Shown one piece after another: positions 37,559-46,440 of a stretch of 64,000 nucleotides of DNA. The stretch comes from Massilia pinisoli (GTDB lineage: Bacteria; Pseudomonadota; Gammaproteobacteria; Burkholderiales; Burkholderiaceae_D). The notes beneath the pieces were generated by a model, which had not been told where the DNA came from, ran no database searches, and saw only the letters and a program-made list of their open reading frames with translations. The position numbers and the translations under genes are program-made. How positions within the stretch are numbered: position 1 is the first letter of the stretch; each line of letters starts with the position of its first letter. The stretch is taken from assembly GCF_024753285.1 (NCBI RefSeq), contig NZ_JANUGW010000003.1, positions 248,001 to 312,000 of the forward strand. The letters are read 5' to 3'.

Positions 37559-38535
37559 GCGGCCGCCCCGATCTGCTGGATGGCGAGGCGCACGGACTTG
37601 CGCACCTCCGGGTCCGCATCGCTTTCCGCCGCGCGCAGCGCGGGCAGCGCGGCGGCGGCGCCGATTTCGCCCAGCGCCAGCGCCGCCTCCTTTCTCAGGT
37701 TGCTGATCGCGTGCGTGAGCGCCGCCGTCAAGCCGGGCAGCGCATCCCGGCTGCGCAGGCGGCCCAGGCTGCGCGCGGCGCGCAGGCGCACCTGCCAGTA
37801 CGCGTCGTCCAGCGCGGCGATCAACGCGGGCGCCGCGTCGGCGAGGCGCAGCTTGCCGAGCGTCGTCGCGGCTTCCTCGCGCACTTGCCAGGCGGCGTCG
37901 GACAACGCGGCCAGCAGCGCGGCCAGCACGGACGGCACCCCGTCCGCAAAGCCCAGCGCGCCGGCCGCGGCACGCCGCACGTCGGGCTCGGGGTCGTGGA
38001 CGGCCAGCCGTTTCAGCGCATCGACGGCATCGAGGCGTTTCAGGTAGCCCAGCACCGCGACGGCTTCGCGCCGCACGAGCGCGTCGGCATCGTCGAGTGC
38101 CGCCAGCGCGGGCGCAAAGCTGCTTGGTACGCGCAGCTCGCGCACGCCGCGCAGCGCGGCCGCGCGCACGAAAGCGTCGCCGCCAGCGATGAACGGCAGC
38201 AGTTCCTGCGCCGACTCGGGCAGCTTGAGTTCCGAGAGGCTTTGGGCGGCGGCGGTGCGCACGCCGGCATCCTCGTCCGACAGCGCGTGCGCGAGGCCCC
38301 GCACGATGGCCGGCGATTCGAACGCTTCCAGCGCCTGCGCGGCTTGCGTGCGTACGGTCGCGGCAGCGTCGTCGAGCGCGGCCAGCAGCAGCGGCACGTG
38401 GGCGTCGCCGTCCAGGTCGGCCAGGTCGAGCACGGCGATGCGGCGCACGGTCGCGTCATCGTCGTGCAGGCGCTCGGCCAGCTCGGCGAGGTCGGGGTCG
38501 TCGTAAAGTTCGGTCGTCACGGTGTGTCCTTGCAT
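37555..38535 (-). CDS. HEAT-repeat protein
   Basis: Protein of 326 residues composed of about nine HEAT repeats of 30-31 residues from residue 12 to the end (for example VRRIAVLDLADLDGD, VRTQAAQALEAF and VRREAVAVLGYL). The repeats resemble the PBS-lyase HEAT-like type, which act as binding scaffolds or lyase chaperones. It has no signal peptide, so it is cytoplasmic. It lies eight bases after the ABC ATPase gene and overlaps the DUF971 gene. A role in assembly or regulation of the flavoprotein-ferredoxin pair is plausible but unproven. Confidence 0.88.
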   Translation of the reverse strand: MQGHTVTTELYDDPDLAELAERLHDDDATVRRIAVLDLADLDGDAHVPLLLAALDDAAATVRTQAAQALEAFESPAIVRGLAHALSDEDAGVRTAAAQSLSELKLPESAQELLPFIAGGDAFVRAAALRGVRELRVPSSFAPALAALDDADALVRREAVAVLGYLKRLDAVDALKRLAVHDPEPDVRRAAAGALGFADGVPSVLAALLAALSDAAWQVREEAATTLGKLRLADAAPALIAALDDAYWQVRLRAARSLGRLRSRDALPGLTAALTHAISNLRKEAALALGEIGAAAALPALRAAESDADPEVRKSVRLAIQQIGAAA

Positions 38536-38543
38536 GGCAGGTT

Positions 38544-39386
38544 TCAGGGAGGCCCCAGTGGGCTCAGGCGCGCCAGCGGCGTGATGCTGGCCTGCGGGTG
38601 CAGCAGGTCCAGGCAGTGCCGCTTCAGGCGCGTGAAGTGGTTCGAGGTCATGAGGTCCGGATGGCGCGGGCGCGCAAAGTCCAGGCGGATCTCGTCGATG
38701 ATGCGGCCCGGGCGAGGGCTCATCACGAGGATGCGGTCGGCGAGGAACAGCGCCTCGTCGATGTCGTGCGTGATGAAGACGATCGTCGTGTTCACGCGCG
38801 CCCACACGTCCAGCAGCAGTTCCTGCATTTTCAGGCGCGTCTGCGCGTCGAGGGCGCCGAACGGTTCGTCCATCAGCATCACGCGCGGATGGTTGATGAG
38901 GACGCGCGCGATCTCCACGCGCTGCTGCATGCCGCCGGACAGCTGGACCGGGTAGCGGTCCTCGAAGCCGGCCAGGCCCACGAGGCCCAGCAGCGCGCGT
39001 GCCCGTTCGCGCCGTTCGCGCCGGGCGACACCTTGCATCTTGAGGCCGAACGCGACGTTGTCCAACACCGTCTTCCACGGAAACAAGGTGTGCTGCTGGA
39101 AGACGAGGCCGCGGTCCGGATGGGGGCCGGCGACGGAGGCGCCGTCCACGTGGATGCTGCCTCGGCTCGGCGTCCAGTGGCCGGCGAGGGCACCCAGCAG
39201 CGTGGACTTGCCGCAGCCGGACGGCCCCAGCACGCAGACGAATTCACCGGGCGCGATGGACAGCGACACGTCCTGCACGGCGTCGAACGCCTGGGATCCT
39301 TCGCCGAGGCGGATTCGCAAGTCGTCGATCTCGATGGCGCCGCCCTGCGTGAGTTGCGCGCGCTCGAACGAGGTGGTCTGGTTCAT
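38544..39386 (-). CDS. ABC transporter ATPase, sulfonate/nitrate/taurine type
   Basis: Protein of 280 residues with Walker A GPSGCGKS, Q-loop FQQHTLFPWKTV, signature LSGGMQQR, Walker B VMLMDEPFG and H-loop ITHDIDEA. The sequence falls in the SsuB/TauB/NrtD group. Its start overlaps the permease stop by four bases. It should power import with the permease and binding protein encoded upstream. The substrate is not known; the group handles sulfonates, taurine, nitrate, nitriles and thiamine precursors. Confidence 0.93.
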   Translation of the reverse strand: MNQTTSFERAQLTQGGAIEIDDLRIRLGEGSQAFDAVQDVSLSIAPGEFVCVLGPSGCGKSTLLGALAGHWTPSRGSIHVDGASVAGPHPDRGLVFQQHTLFPWKTVLDNVAFGLKMQGVARRERRERARALLGLVGLAGFEDRYPVQLSGGMQQRVEIARVLINHPRVMLMDEPFGALDAQTRLKMQELLLDVWARVNTTIVFITHDIDEALFLADRILVMSPRPGRIIDEIRLDFARPRHPDLMTSNHFTRLKRHCLDLLHPQASITPLARLSPLGPP

Positions 39387-40204
39387 CGCTTCTTCCTTTG
39401 CATGTGGTACCAGGGCATGGCGAGGTCGCCGATCTTTTTCACGAGCGCGCTGCTGCCCATGCCGATGACGCCGATGAACAGCATGCCGACGACGATGTCC
39501 GGGTAGTTCTGGATCGTGTACGCGGCCCACGTGTAGTAGCCGATGCCGAACTGGCCCGAGATCATCTCCGCCGTCACGAGGCAGAACCATGCGGTGCCCA
39601 TGCCGATCGACAGGCCGGTGACGATGCTGGGCGCTGCGGCCGGCAGGATCACCTCCGAGAAGATGGTGCCGCGGCCGGCACCGAGGCTGCGCGACGACGC
39701 GACGAGGCGCGGATCGGCGCCTTCCACGCCGTGGATCGTGTTCAGCAGGATCGGGAACAGCGCGCCGATGAACGTGATGAACACCATCGACAGCTCGGAC
39801 GACGGGAACATCAATATCGCCAGCGGGATCCAGGCGACGGCCGGGATCGGGCGCAGCATTTCCAGCGGCGGCAGCAGCACGTCTTCCAGCCGGCGCGAGC
39901 GGCCGATGACGAGGCCCAGCGCGATGCCGACGAGGCCCGCCGCCGCGAAGCCGGCGAACACGCGCCCCACGCTGGCCTTCAGGTGCAGCGCCAGCTTCGG
40001 TGATTCGAGCAGCGCGGCGGCCGCGTCGAGGACGTCCTTCGGCGACGGCACGTTCTGAAATGTGACGAGGCCCAGGTCGAGGTGGTGCGCAGCGGCCCAC
40101 TGCCACGCCGCCACGCAGGCGACGAGCGACAGCGTGCGCAGCAGCAGGCGGCCCGCGCGGCGCAGCAGGGCCGGGTCGAACGGGCGGGTGGCGATGGCGT
40201 CCAT
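39383..40204 (-). CDS. ABC transporter permease, SsuC/TauC type
   Basis: Protein of 273 residues with about six membrane helices. The EAA loop (RSLGAGRGTIFSEVILPAAAPSI near 186-208) that docks the ATPase is present. It begins three bases after the binding-protein gene ends and overlaps the ATPase gene. It forms the membrane channel of the importer. Confidence 0.93.
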   Translation of the reverse strand: MDAIATRPFDPALLRRAGRLLLRTLSLVACVAAWQWAAAHHLDLGLVTFQNVPSPKDVLDAAAALLESPKLALHLKASVGRVFAGFAAAGLVGIALGLVIGRSRRLEDVLLPPLEMLRPIPAVAWIPLAILMFPSSELSMVFITFIGALFPILLNTIHGVEGADPRLVASSRSLGAGRGTIFSEVILPAAAPSIVTGLSIGMGTAWFCLVTAEMISGQFGIGYYTWAAYTIQNYPDIVVGMLFIGVIGMGSSALVKKIGDLAMPWYHMQRKKR

Positions 40205-40206
40205 GG

Positions 40207-41622
40207 TCAGATCGGCTTGCCGCTTTTGAGCGTGTCGAAATCGACGACCTTGCCTTTGACCTTGGCCGCCTGCGTCTGCGCATCCGCCTTCAGCAGGTAG
40301 GCGCTGACGTCCTTGCCGTTGCTCGCGACGACGAACCACGCATCGCCTGCCAGCAGCTTCAGGCCCGATCCTTGGTCGTGGGCGTACACGGTGCGCACCT
40401 TCTTGCCCGCTTGTTCCAGCTTGCGCAGTTCGGCGATCGCGGTCGTCGCGGTCGCATAGTGACGGACGAGCGGTTCGCCCTGCACCCAGATCTGCGTGAG
40501 GTGGCGGACGTCGGTGATCGGTTTGCCGGTGACCGCGTCTTTGGCTTTCAACGGCAGCTTGTCGTAGTTCTTCAACTGCCGGTCGTAGTCCAGGCCCGCC
40601 TGCTTGAACGCCGTGCGGATGTAGGTATCGTCGATGAAGCTGTCGACGTCGATGTCGGACTCCGTCCGCTTCAGCAGGCGCAGGGTCTCGATCGACGTCT
40701 TCACCGCCTGGCGGTATTCCGGCTTCCATGTGAAGTCGCGCGTCTGCAGGCCGAGCGGGCCGTGGAACAGGTAGTTCACTTCTGCCTCGATGCCGGTGAC
40801 CTTCGCGATCAGCTCACTGTATTTTTCCGGCTCGGCCGCGATCAGGCGGTCCGCCTCGATGGCCGCGCGCAGGTAGGCGACGACGATCTCCGGATACTTC
40901 TTCGCATAGTCCGCTTCGACGAGGCTGCCGTGCAGCGTGGGCGCCTGCGCTTGCGAACCGTCGTAGATCTTGCGGGCGAAGCCGCGGTGCGGGAACAGCT
41001 CCGCGAACGGGACGAAGTCGGCGTGCGCGTCGACCTTGCTGCCCTGCAGGGCGGAGCCGGCGACTTCCGGCGCCTGCGTCGTGATGTTCACGTCCTTCTC
41101 GGGATCCCAGCCCTGCGCCTTCACGGCGCGCAGCAGCATGCCGTGAGCGGTGGACGCGAACGGCACGGAGATCGTCTTGCCCTTCAATTCCGCCAGCGAT
41201 TGCACGGGCGAGTTCTTCGGCACGACGATGCCGTTGCCGGAACCGAGCACGCTGCCCGACAGGACGCTGATGAAGAGGCTCTTCTTGCCGGCCTTGGCGT
41301 GCGCGGCGCCGTTGAAGGAGCCGGGGAAGTCGGCCATCGCACCGAGGTCCAGCTTACCGGCCACCATCTCGTTCGTCAGCGGCGCGCCCGACGTGAAGTT
41401 CTTCCACTCGATGTCGTACTTGACGTCCTTGTACTTGCCGTCGTGCGGCAGGTATTTTTCCAGCAGATGCAGCTCGCGGATCAGCAGGCCGCCGGTGGCG
41501 CAATTGATGGTCGTGTCCTGCGTGCCGATGGCGACGCGGATCGTCTCCGCGGCGTGCGTGCTGCCGAAGGCGAGCAGCAGGGACAACGTAACGAGTTGAT
41601 GGTGCAGTTCCAGCAGTTTCAT
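40207..41622 (-). CDS. ABC transporter substrate-binding protein, SsuA/NMT1-like
   Basis: Protein of 471 residues with a Sec signal ending THA near residue 24. The mature part starts ETIRVAIGTQDTTINCATGG. At 471 residues it is longer than typical SsuA proteins (about 320), with an extra C-terminal region from about 350. The lobe motifs KLDLGAMADFPGS and ISVPFASTAHGMLL are those of the sulfonate/nitrate group. The ligand cannot be told. It lies between the ferredoxin and permease genes in the operon. Confidence 0.9.
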   Translation of the reverse strand: MKLLELHHQLVTLSLLLAFGSTHAAETIRVAIGTQDTTINCATGGLLIRELHLLEKYLPHDGKYKDVKYDIEWKNFTSGAPLTNEMVAGKLDLGAMADFPGSFNGAAHAKAGKKSLFISVLSGSVLGSGNGIVVPKNSPVQSLAELKGKTISVPFASTAHGMLLRAVKAQGWDPEKDVNITTQAPEVAGSALQGSKVDAHADFVPFAELFPHRGFARKIYDGSQAQAPTLHGSLVEADYAKKYPEIVVAYLRAAIEADRLIAAEPEKYSELIAKVTGIEAEVNYLFHGPLGLQTRDFTWKPEYRQAVKTSIETLRLLKRTESDIDVDSFIDDTYIRTAFKQAGLDYDRQLKNYDKLPLKAKDAVTGKPITDVRHLTQIWVQGEPLVRHYATATTAIAELRKLEQAGKKVRTVYAHDQGSGLKLLAGDAWFVVASNGKDVSAYLLKADAQTQAAKVKGKVVDFDTLKSGKPI

Positions 41623-41640
41623 TCCTTTTGTTCTCCAGAG

Positions 41641-41874
41641 TTAGCGCAGCAGATACGGGATGTCGACGTGGACGGCACCGGTCGGGCAGTCCTTCTCGCA
41701 CGGCATGCAGTACCAGCATTCGTCGAACTTCATGTAGGCCTTGCCCTTGACCATGTCGATGGCCAGAACGTCCAGCGGGCAGACGTCCACGCACACGGTG
41801 CAGCCCTTGTGCGCGATGCATTTGTCCTCGTCGACGGTGACGGGAACGCTGGTGATGTTGATGGTGGTCGGCAT
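41641..41874 (-). CDS. 2x[4Fe-4S] ferredoxin, AprB-like
   Basis: Protein of 77 residues with two cluster motifs: Cys19, 25, 28 and 32, and Cys53, 56, 59 and 63. The first has a five-residue spacing between its first two cysteines, and the second reads CWYCMPCEKDCP, both like the AprB subunit of adenylylsulfate reductase. It is encoded 12 bases after the flavoprotein gene and should pass electrons to or from it. The C-terminal tail of true AprB, which wraps around AprA, is missing. Confidence 0.9.
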   Translation of the reverse strand: MPTTINITSVPVTVDEDKCIAHKGCTVCVDVCPLDVLAIDMVKGKAYMKFDECWYCMPCEKDCPTGAVHVDIPYLLR

Positions 41875-41886
41875 GGGTTCTCCTGG

Positions 41887-43617
41887 TCAGGCCGCGAGGG
41901 CCTCGGTCTTGTGTACGCGCAGGCGGCGGTATGCATCCTTCTCGCTGTCGTCGAGCGGGACGATGTATGGCGCGATCGGGCGCGTGAAACAGGTCATCTC
42001 GCCGTCCTGCTTTTGAAGCTGCACGTGCACGAACCAGTCGGCATCGTTGCGCTGCGGGTAGTCGACGCGGTTGTGGTACAGACCCCAGCGGCTCTCTGTC
42101 CGGTACAGCGAGGCGCGCGCGGCCATCTCGGCACAGTCGCGGATCGCGTGGATTTCCATCGCGCGCATCAACTCGTGCGGATTGCGCGCCTGCAGGCGAT
42201 CGAGGTCGGCGCGGATCATCTCGAAGCGCTGCAGCCCGATCTCCATCTTGTTCGTGACCTTCGGCGGCTGCAGGTAGTCGTTGACCATGCGGCGCAACTT
42301 GTACTCGACCTGGTTCGGCGGCAGCCCGTCCTCGCGCGACAGGGGCGCCCACACGCGGGCGCGCTCGCGCTCGACCTGGGCCTCGTCGACGGCAGGTAGC
42401 TCGTGCGCCGCGCAGTAGGCGGCCGCGCTTTCGCCGGCCAGGCGGCCGTAGACGAACGCGCCCAGCATGTAGTTGTGCGGGACGCAGGCGAGGTCGCCGG
42501 CCGCGTGCAGGCCCGGCACCGTCGTGCGCGCATGCTCGTCGACCCACACGCCGGACGCCGAGTGGCCGCTGCACAGGCCGATCTCCGAGATGTGCATCTC
42601 GACCATCTGCGCGCGGTAATCCGTGCCGCGGCCCTCGTGGAAGCGGCCGCGGCTCGGACGCTCGTTCGTGTGCAGGATCGTCTCGATGGTCTGGATCGTT
42701 TCCTCGGCCAGGTGGTTCATCTTGAGGAAGACGGGGCCGTTGCCGCCCTGGAGTTCGTCGTGGAACTCCTGCATCATCTGGCCGCTCCAGTAATCGCATT
42801 CGATGAAGCGCTCGCCCTTCGCATTCGTCGTGTGGCCGCCGAATGGGCCCGTCACGTAGGCGCAGGCGGGGCCGTTGTAATCCTTGATCAGCGGGTTGAT
42901 CTGGAAGCATTCGATGCCGGACAGCTCGGCGCCCGCGTGATAGGCCATGCTGTAGCCGTCGCCCGCATTGGTCGGGTTTTCGTACGTGCCGAACAGGTAA
43001 CCGGAGGCGGGCAGGCCGAGGCGGCCTGCGGCGCCCGTCGCCAGCACGACGGCCTTCGCGCGGATCACGTGGAAGTCGCCCGTGCGGCAGTCGAACGCCA
43101 TCGCGCCCGCGATGGAGCCGTCTTCCGCGGTCAGCAGACGCGTGGCGACGAGACGGTTGGTGATCTCGACGCGGGTGCGCTTCAGGCGGCGGTACAGCAC
43201 TTTCTTGATGTCGTGGCCCTCGGGCATCGGCAGCACGTACGTGCCCATGTAGTGGACCTTGCGCATCGCGTAGTCGCCCGTCTCGTCCTTCTCGAACTTC
43301 ACGCCCCAGCTGTCCAGCTCCTCGATCATTGCGTAGCTGTTCTGCGCATACGCCATCACGGTGGCCTGGTTGACGATGCCGTCGTTGGCGATGGTGATCT
43401 CCTTGACGTACTGCTCGGGCGTCGCGAAGCCCGGCACGATGGCATTGTTGAGGCCATCCATGCCCATCGAGATGGCGCCGCTGCGCTTGACGTTGGCCTT
43501 CTCCAGCAGCAGCACGCGCAGCTGCGGGTTCGCTTCCTTGGCTTTGACGGCCGCCATCGGGCCGGCCGTGCCGCCCCCGATCACGAGCACGTCGACGGTT
43601 TGAATATGCGTTTCCAT
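41887..43617 (-). CDS. FAD-dependent oxidoreductase, AprA / fumarate-reductase flavoprotein type
   Basis: Protein of 576 residues. The FAD-binding GGGTAGPMAA at 14-23 is clear, together with the second FAD region HAAGDLACVPHNYMLGAFVYGRLAGESAA near 376-404. The NIxxKANVKRSGAI-like segment and the C-terminal domain resemble adenylylsulfate reductase alpha and related fumarate reductase-like proteins. A separate ferredoxin is encoded next to it. With an SsuABC-like importer in the same operon, the complex may reduce or oxidise an imported organosulfur or similar compound. No sat gene, aprM or qmo genes are nearby, so dissimilatory sulfate metabolism is unlikely. Confidence 0.9.
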   Translation of the reverse strand: METHIQTVDVLVIGGGTAGPMAAVKAKEANPQLRVLLLEKANVKRSGAISMGMDGLNNAIVPGFATPEQYVKEITIANDGIVNQATVMAYAQNSYAMIEELDSWGVKFEKDETGDYAMRKVHYMGTYVLPMPEGHDIKKVLYRRLKRTRVEITNRLVATRLLTAEDGSIAGAMAFDCRTGDFHVIRAKAVVLATGAAGRLGLPASGYLFGTYENPTNAGDGYSMAYHAGAELSGIECFQINPLIKDYNGPACAYVTGPFGGHTTNAKGERFIECDYWSGQMMQEFHDELQGGNGPVFLKMNHLAEETIQTIETILHTNERPSRGRFHEGRGTDYRAQMVEMHISEIGLCSGHSASGVWVDEHARTTVPGLHAAGDLACVPHNYMLGAFVYGRLAGESAAAYCAAHELPAVDEAQVERERARVWAPLSREDGLPPNQVEYKLRRMVNDYLQPPKVTNKMEIGLQRFEMIRADLDRLQARNPHELMRAMEIHAIRDCAEMAARASLYRTESRWGLYHNRVDYPQRNDADWFVHVQLQKQDGEMTCFTRPIAPYIVPLDDSEKDAYRRLRVHKTEALAA

Positions 43618-43641
43618 ATCGGTTCCTGGTTCAAAAAATGT

Positions 43642-44385
43642 TCAGGGGTGGCGCGGCAGGCGCAGCGCATATTGAAAAGCTTCGCCGCGGACGTACAGGT
43701 ATTCGAAGTCGAGCGGCACGCCGTCGGCCGTCCACGTCAGGCGCTCGATGCGCAGCAGGGCGGCGCCCCGTTCGACGCACAGCGCGTCGGCCAATGTGGC
43801 ATCGGCGTTGATCGCGTCGATCCGGACGTCGGCGTGGCCCAGTGCGATGCCGTAGTCGGCTTCCAGGATCAGGAAGATGTCGCGCTCGGCCAGGTTCTCG
43901 CCGCGCAGCCGTTCGCCGATCGTCGTCGGCACGTACGTGATCTCGAACGACACGGGCGCATGGTCGAGCCGGCGCACGCGGTGGATTGCCGTTACGGGCG
44001 TCCCCGGCGCCAGGCGCAGACGCGCGGCCACGTCGGGCGGCGCGTCCACCTGCACGTGCTTCACGACGCGGTTGACGATCCGGTGGCCTTTGCGTGCCAT
44101 CGCTTCGCCGAAGCCCTCCAGCCGCGCCAATTCCTGGCTGGGCCGGTTCGTCGCGACGAACGTGCCCTTGCCGGGCACCTTGACGATCACGCCTTCCTTC
44201 TGCAGGTCGCCCAGCGCCTGGCGCACGGTGATGCGGCTGACCTTCAGCAGCGCGCCGATCTCGTGCTCCGACGGCAGGCGCGCGTGCGGGGCGTAGGTGC
44301 CGTCGACGATGCGTTCGCGCAGGCGCTCGCGCACTTGCGAATACAGCGGGACGGCGGAGGGTTCGATGGCGCGCAATAGAGTCAT
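43642..44385 (-). CDS. GntR/HutC-family regulator with UTRA domain
   Basis: Protein of 247 residues from the ATG at 44385. The winged HTH spans about 15-75, with SRITVRQALGDLQKEGVI typical of GntR; the UTRA effector domain covers about 95-240 (RRLDHAPVSFEITYVP). It is the first gene of the eight-gene operon, 24 bases before the flavoprotein gene, so it controls its own transcript. A perfect palindrome is found 17 bases before the start. The inducer is unknown. Confidence 0.9.
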   Translation of the reverse strand: MTLLRAIEPSAVPLYSQVRERLRERIVDGTYAPHARLPSEHEIGALLKVSRITVRQALGDLQKEGVIVKVPGKGTFVATNRPSQELARLEGFGEAMARKGHRIVNRVVKHVQVDAPPDVAARLRLAPGTPVTAIHRVRRLDHAPVSFEITYVPTTIGERLRGENLAERDIFLILEADYGIALGHADVRIDAINADATLADALCVERGAALLRIERLTWTADGVPLDFEYLYVRGEAFQYALRLPRHP

Positions 44386-44401
44386 GGTCTGGTTTCTCCC
44401 G

Positions 44402-44417
44402 TCATGACAAGTCATGA
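44402..44417. promoter_or_regulatory. probable GntR operator
   Basis: TCATGAC and GTCATGA are perfect inverted repeats separated by two bases. The site lies 17 bases upstream of the GntR start, where it would overlap the promoter or leader of the whole flavoprotein/ABC operon. HutC-type proteins bind sites of this size. Confidence 0.65.
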
Positions 44418-44561
44418 TTGCGACGATGGTATCGACGCGTGCCGCCTGCGAGAACGAATGGTTTCGTGCTTGCACATGCGGAAAACGCCTGAGTCGGCGG
44501 GCGCATATCGATATGCGCGCGATGCGCTAGACTGTGCGGTTTTCGGAGACTCCTACACACG

Positions 44562-45149
44562 ATGGATCCGCTGATCGTCCTGCTGCACGGCGTAGGCCAG
44601 GTACCGGCCGACATGGCGCCGCTGGCCGACATGGTTGCCGCGCGCGACCCGCGTGCGCGCGTGGCGGTGCCCGCCGCGACCGACCGTTGCGACCGCGGCG
44701 GCGCCGGCTTCCAGTGGTTTTCCGTGGACGGCATCACGGACGACAACCGGGCGGACCGTCTGCACGCGGCGCTGCCGGCGTTCGTCGCGGCGATCGAGGC
44801 GCTGCAGCGCGCGCACGGCGCGGCGCCGGCATCGACGGTGCTGGCCGGCTTTTCGCAGGGCGCCGCGATGGCGCTGGCCGCATGCGAAGAGTGCTTTCTC
44901 GCGCGCCACGTCGTCGCCATCGCCGGCCGCTGCGCGCCGCCTCAGGCCTGGACGCACCCCACGTCCGTCACGTTCGTGCACGGCCGCATGGACTGGACCG
45001 TGCGCGTGCAGCACAGCGAACGGGCGTTCGAGCGCCTCGCCGCGCTGGGGGCCGACGTGCGGCTCGACGTCGTGCCGCGCGCCGTCCACCTGCTGGCGCC
45101 GCCGCTGCTGGAACGTGCGTGCGACGCCGTGTGCGCGCCGCTACCATGA
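44562..45149 (+). CDS. phospholipase/carboxylesterase family esterase, YpfH-like
   Basis: Protein of 195 residues, a minimal alpha/beta hydrolase. The nucleophile is in GFSQGAA near 95-101, Asp in VHGRMDWTV near 138-146 and His in RAVHLL near 173-178. The oxyanion region is LLHGVGQ at 7-13. It is divergent from the GntR operon and upstream of the diguanylate cyclase. Substrate unknown; short-chain esters are usual for this group. Confidence 0.85.
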   Translation: MDPLIVLLHGVGQVPADMAPLADMVAARDPRARVAVPAATDRCDRGGAGFQWFSVDGITDDNRADRLHAALPAFVAAIEALQRAHGAAPASTVLAGFSQGAAMALAACEECFLARHVVAIAGRCAPPQAWTHPTSVTFVHGRMDWTVRVQHSERAFERLAALGADVRLDVVPRAVHLLAPPLLERACDAVCAPLP

Positions 45150-45244
45150 CATTCTGGCAATGTTAATGACTTGTACTCATCATTTTCGTTTCCAAGCTGC
45201 TCAAGTTCGCGTAAATTAGGGTTCTTGCTGAAGGGGAACCACAC

Positions 45245-46363
45245 ATGCACGAGCGCGGCGCCAGTGTGCGCGAACTCATCGCCGAGAACGAGGCCTTGCG
45301 CCGCCAGCTGGCCAGCCTGCTGGACCAGGCCGAGGGCAACCACGCCATCATGATGCGGCACCAGGCGTTCGACCTGGAAATCGTCGGCGCGAGCACGTTC
45401 CAGGAACTGGTCGGCACGATCTTCCGGCTGCTGCCCGTCGTGTCCGACCTGGACGCCGTCACGCTGTCGCTCGTCGACACGGGCGCCGACATCTACACCG
45501 TCATGCACAAGCTGGGCGTGGATTTCGAGGCGTTCCCGAATCTGCTGTTCCACGAGAGCTTTGAAGTGCTCGGGTTCGACGTGTCCGGCACCCGCGCGCC
45601 CAAGCCGCGTCTCGTGCCGTTCGACCTAGCCACGCAGCGCCATGCGTTTCCCCATCCGCCCGGGGGTCTCGCCAGCGTGGCGATGGTGCCGCTGCTGCGG
45701 AATAAACGGCTGATCGGGAGCCTGAACCTGGGCAGCCGCGATCCGGGCCGTTTCACGCCGCTGCTCGGCACGGACTTCGTCGAGCACATGGCATCGATCA
45801 TCGCGATCTGCCTGGAAAACGTGATCAGCAACGAGATGCTGAAGTACATCGGCCTGACCGATGCGCTCACGGGCGTCTACAACCGCCGCTACATGGACCG
45901 CCGCCTCGTCGAGGAAATCTCGCGGGCGCGGCGCCAGTCGTACCGGCTGTCGTGCATGTACATCGACATCGACTGGTTCAAGCAGGTGAACGACACGTAC
46001 GGCCACCTGGCCGGCGACGACGTGCTGCGCGAGGTCGCGGCGCGCATCAAGGCGGAGCTGCGCATGACGGACGCGCTGGGCCGCTTCGGCGGCGAGGAGT
46101 TCGTCGTGCTGCTGATCGACGCCGACCTGGAGAACGCCAGCATGGTCGCGCAGCGCATCCGCGCCAGCGTGGCCGAGCGGCCGTTCCTGCTGCAGGAGGG
46201 GCAGACCCTCGCCGTGTCGGTGTCGATCGGCGTGGCGACGCTCGACGATTTCGAGCGTGACCATGCGATCGAGGGTGTGGCGCAGCAGCTGGTCGCGCAG
46301 GCCGACCAGGCGTTATACCAAGCCAAGGAAGGTGGGCGGAACAGAGTCGTGGCGTCGACGTAG
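45245..46363 (+). CDS. diguanylate cyclase with DUF484/GAF-like sensor domain
   Basis: Protein of 372 residues. Residues 7-30 are a short coiled coil; about 35-195 match the DUF484 GAF-like domain; residues 200-370 form a GGDEF domain. The active-site motif is GGEEF at 282-286, compatible with activity. RxxD at 273-276, five residues before it, is a complete inhibitory I-site, so product feedback is expected. No membrane segment, so it is cytoplasmic. GGGGAACC precedes the ATG. The stop codon TAG lies at the left end of an intergenic repeat. Confidence 0.92.
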   Translation: MHERGASVRELIAENEALRRQLASLLDQAEGNHAIMMRHQAFDLEIVGASTFQELVGTIFRLLPVVSDLDAVTLSLVDTGADIYTVMHKLGVDFEAFPNLLFHESFEVLGFDVSGTRAPKPRLVPFDLATQRHAFPHPPGGLASVAMVPLLRNKRLIGSLNLGSRDPGRFTPLLGTDFVEHMASIIAICLENVISNEMLKYIGLTDALTGVYNRRYMDRRLVEEISRARRQSYRLSCMYIDIDWFKQVNDTYGHLAGDDVLREVAARIKAELRMTDALGRFGGEEFVVLLIDADLENASMVAQRIRASVAERPFLLQEGQTLAVSVSIGVATLDDFERDHAIEGVAQQLVAQADQALYQAKEGGRNRVVAST

Positions 46364-46436
46364 GGTGGGCACCCTGTGCCCACGCGGACGCGTGCGTCAT
46401 GCCGGCCTTCGCGTGGGCTCGGGGAGCCCTCCCTAC
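46360..46436. repeat. GTAGGGTGG-family intergenic inverted repeat, copy 2
   Basis: 77 bases starting GTAGGGTGGGCACCCTGTGCCC and ending CCTCCCTAC, with an inner hairpin around CACGCGGACGCGTG. It lies between the convergent cyclase and antiporter genes and contains the cyclase stop codon. Confidence 0.8.
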
Positions 46437-46440
46437 GAAA

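Noticed and set aside
41641..43617. Dissimilatory adenylylsulfate reductase AprAB
   Set aside because: No sat, qmo, apr accessory or dsr genes nearby, and the ferredoxin lacks the AprB C-terminal tail; the importer context suggests another substrate.
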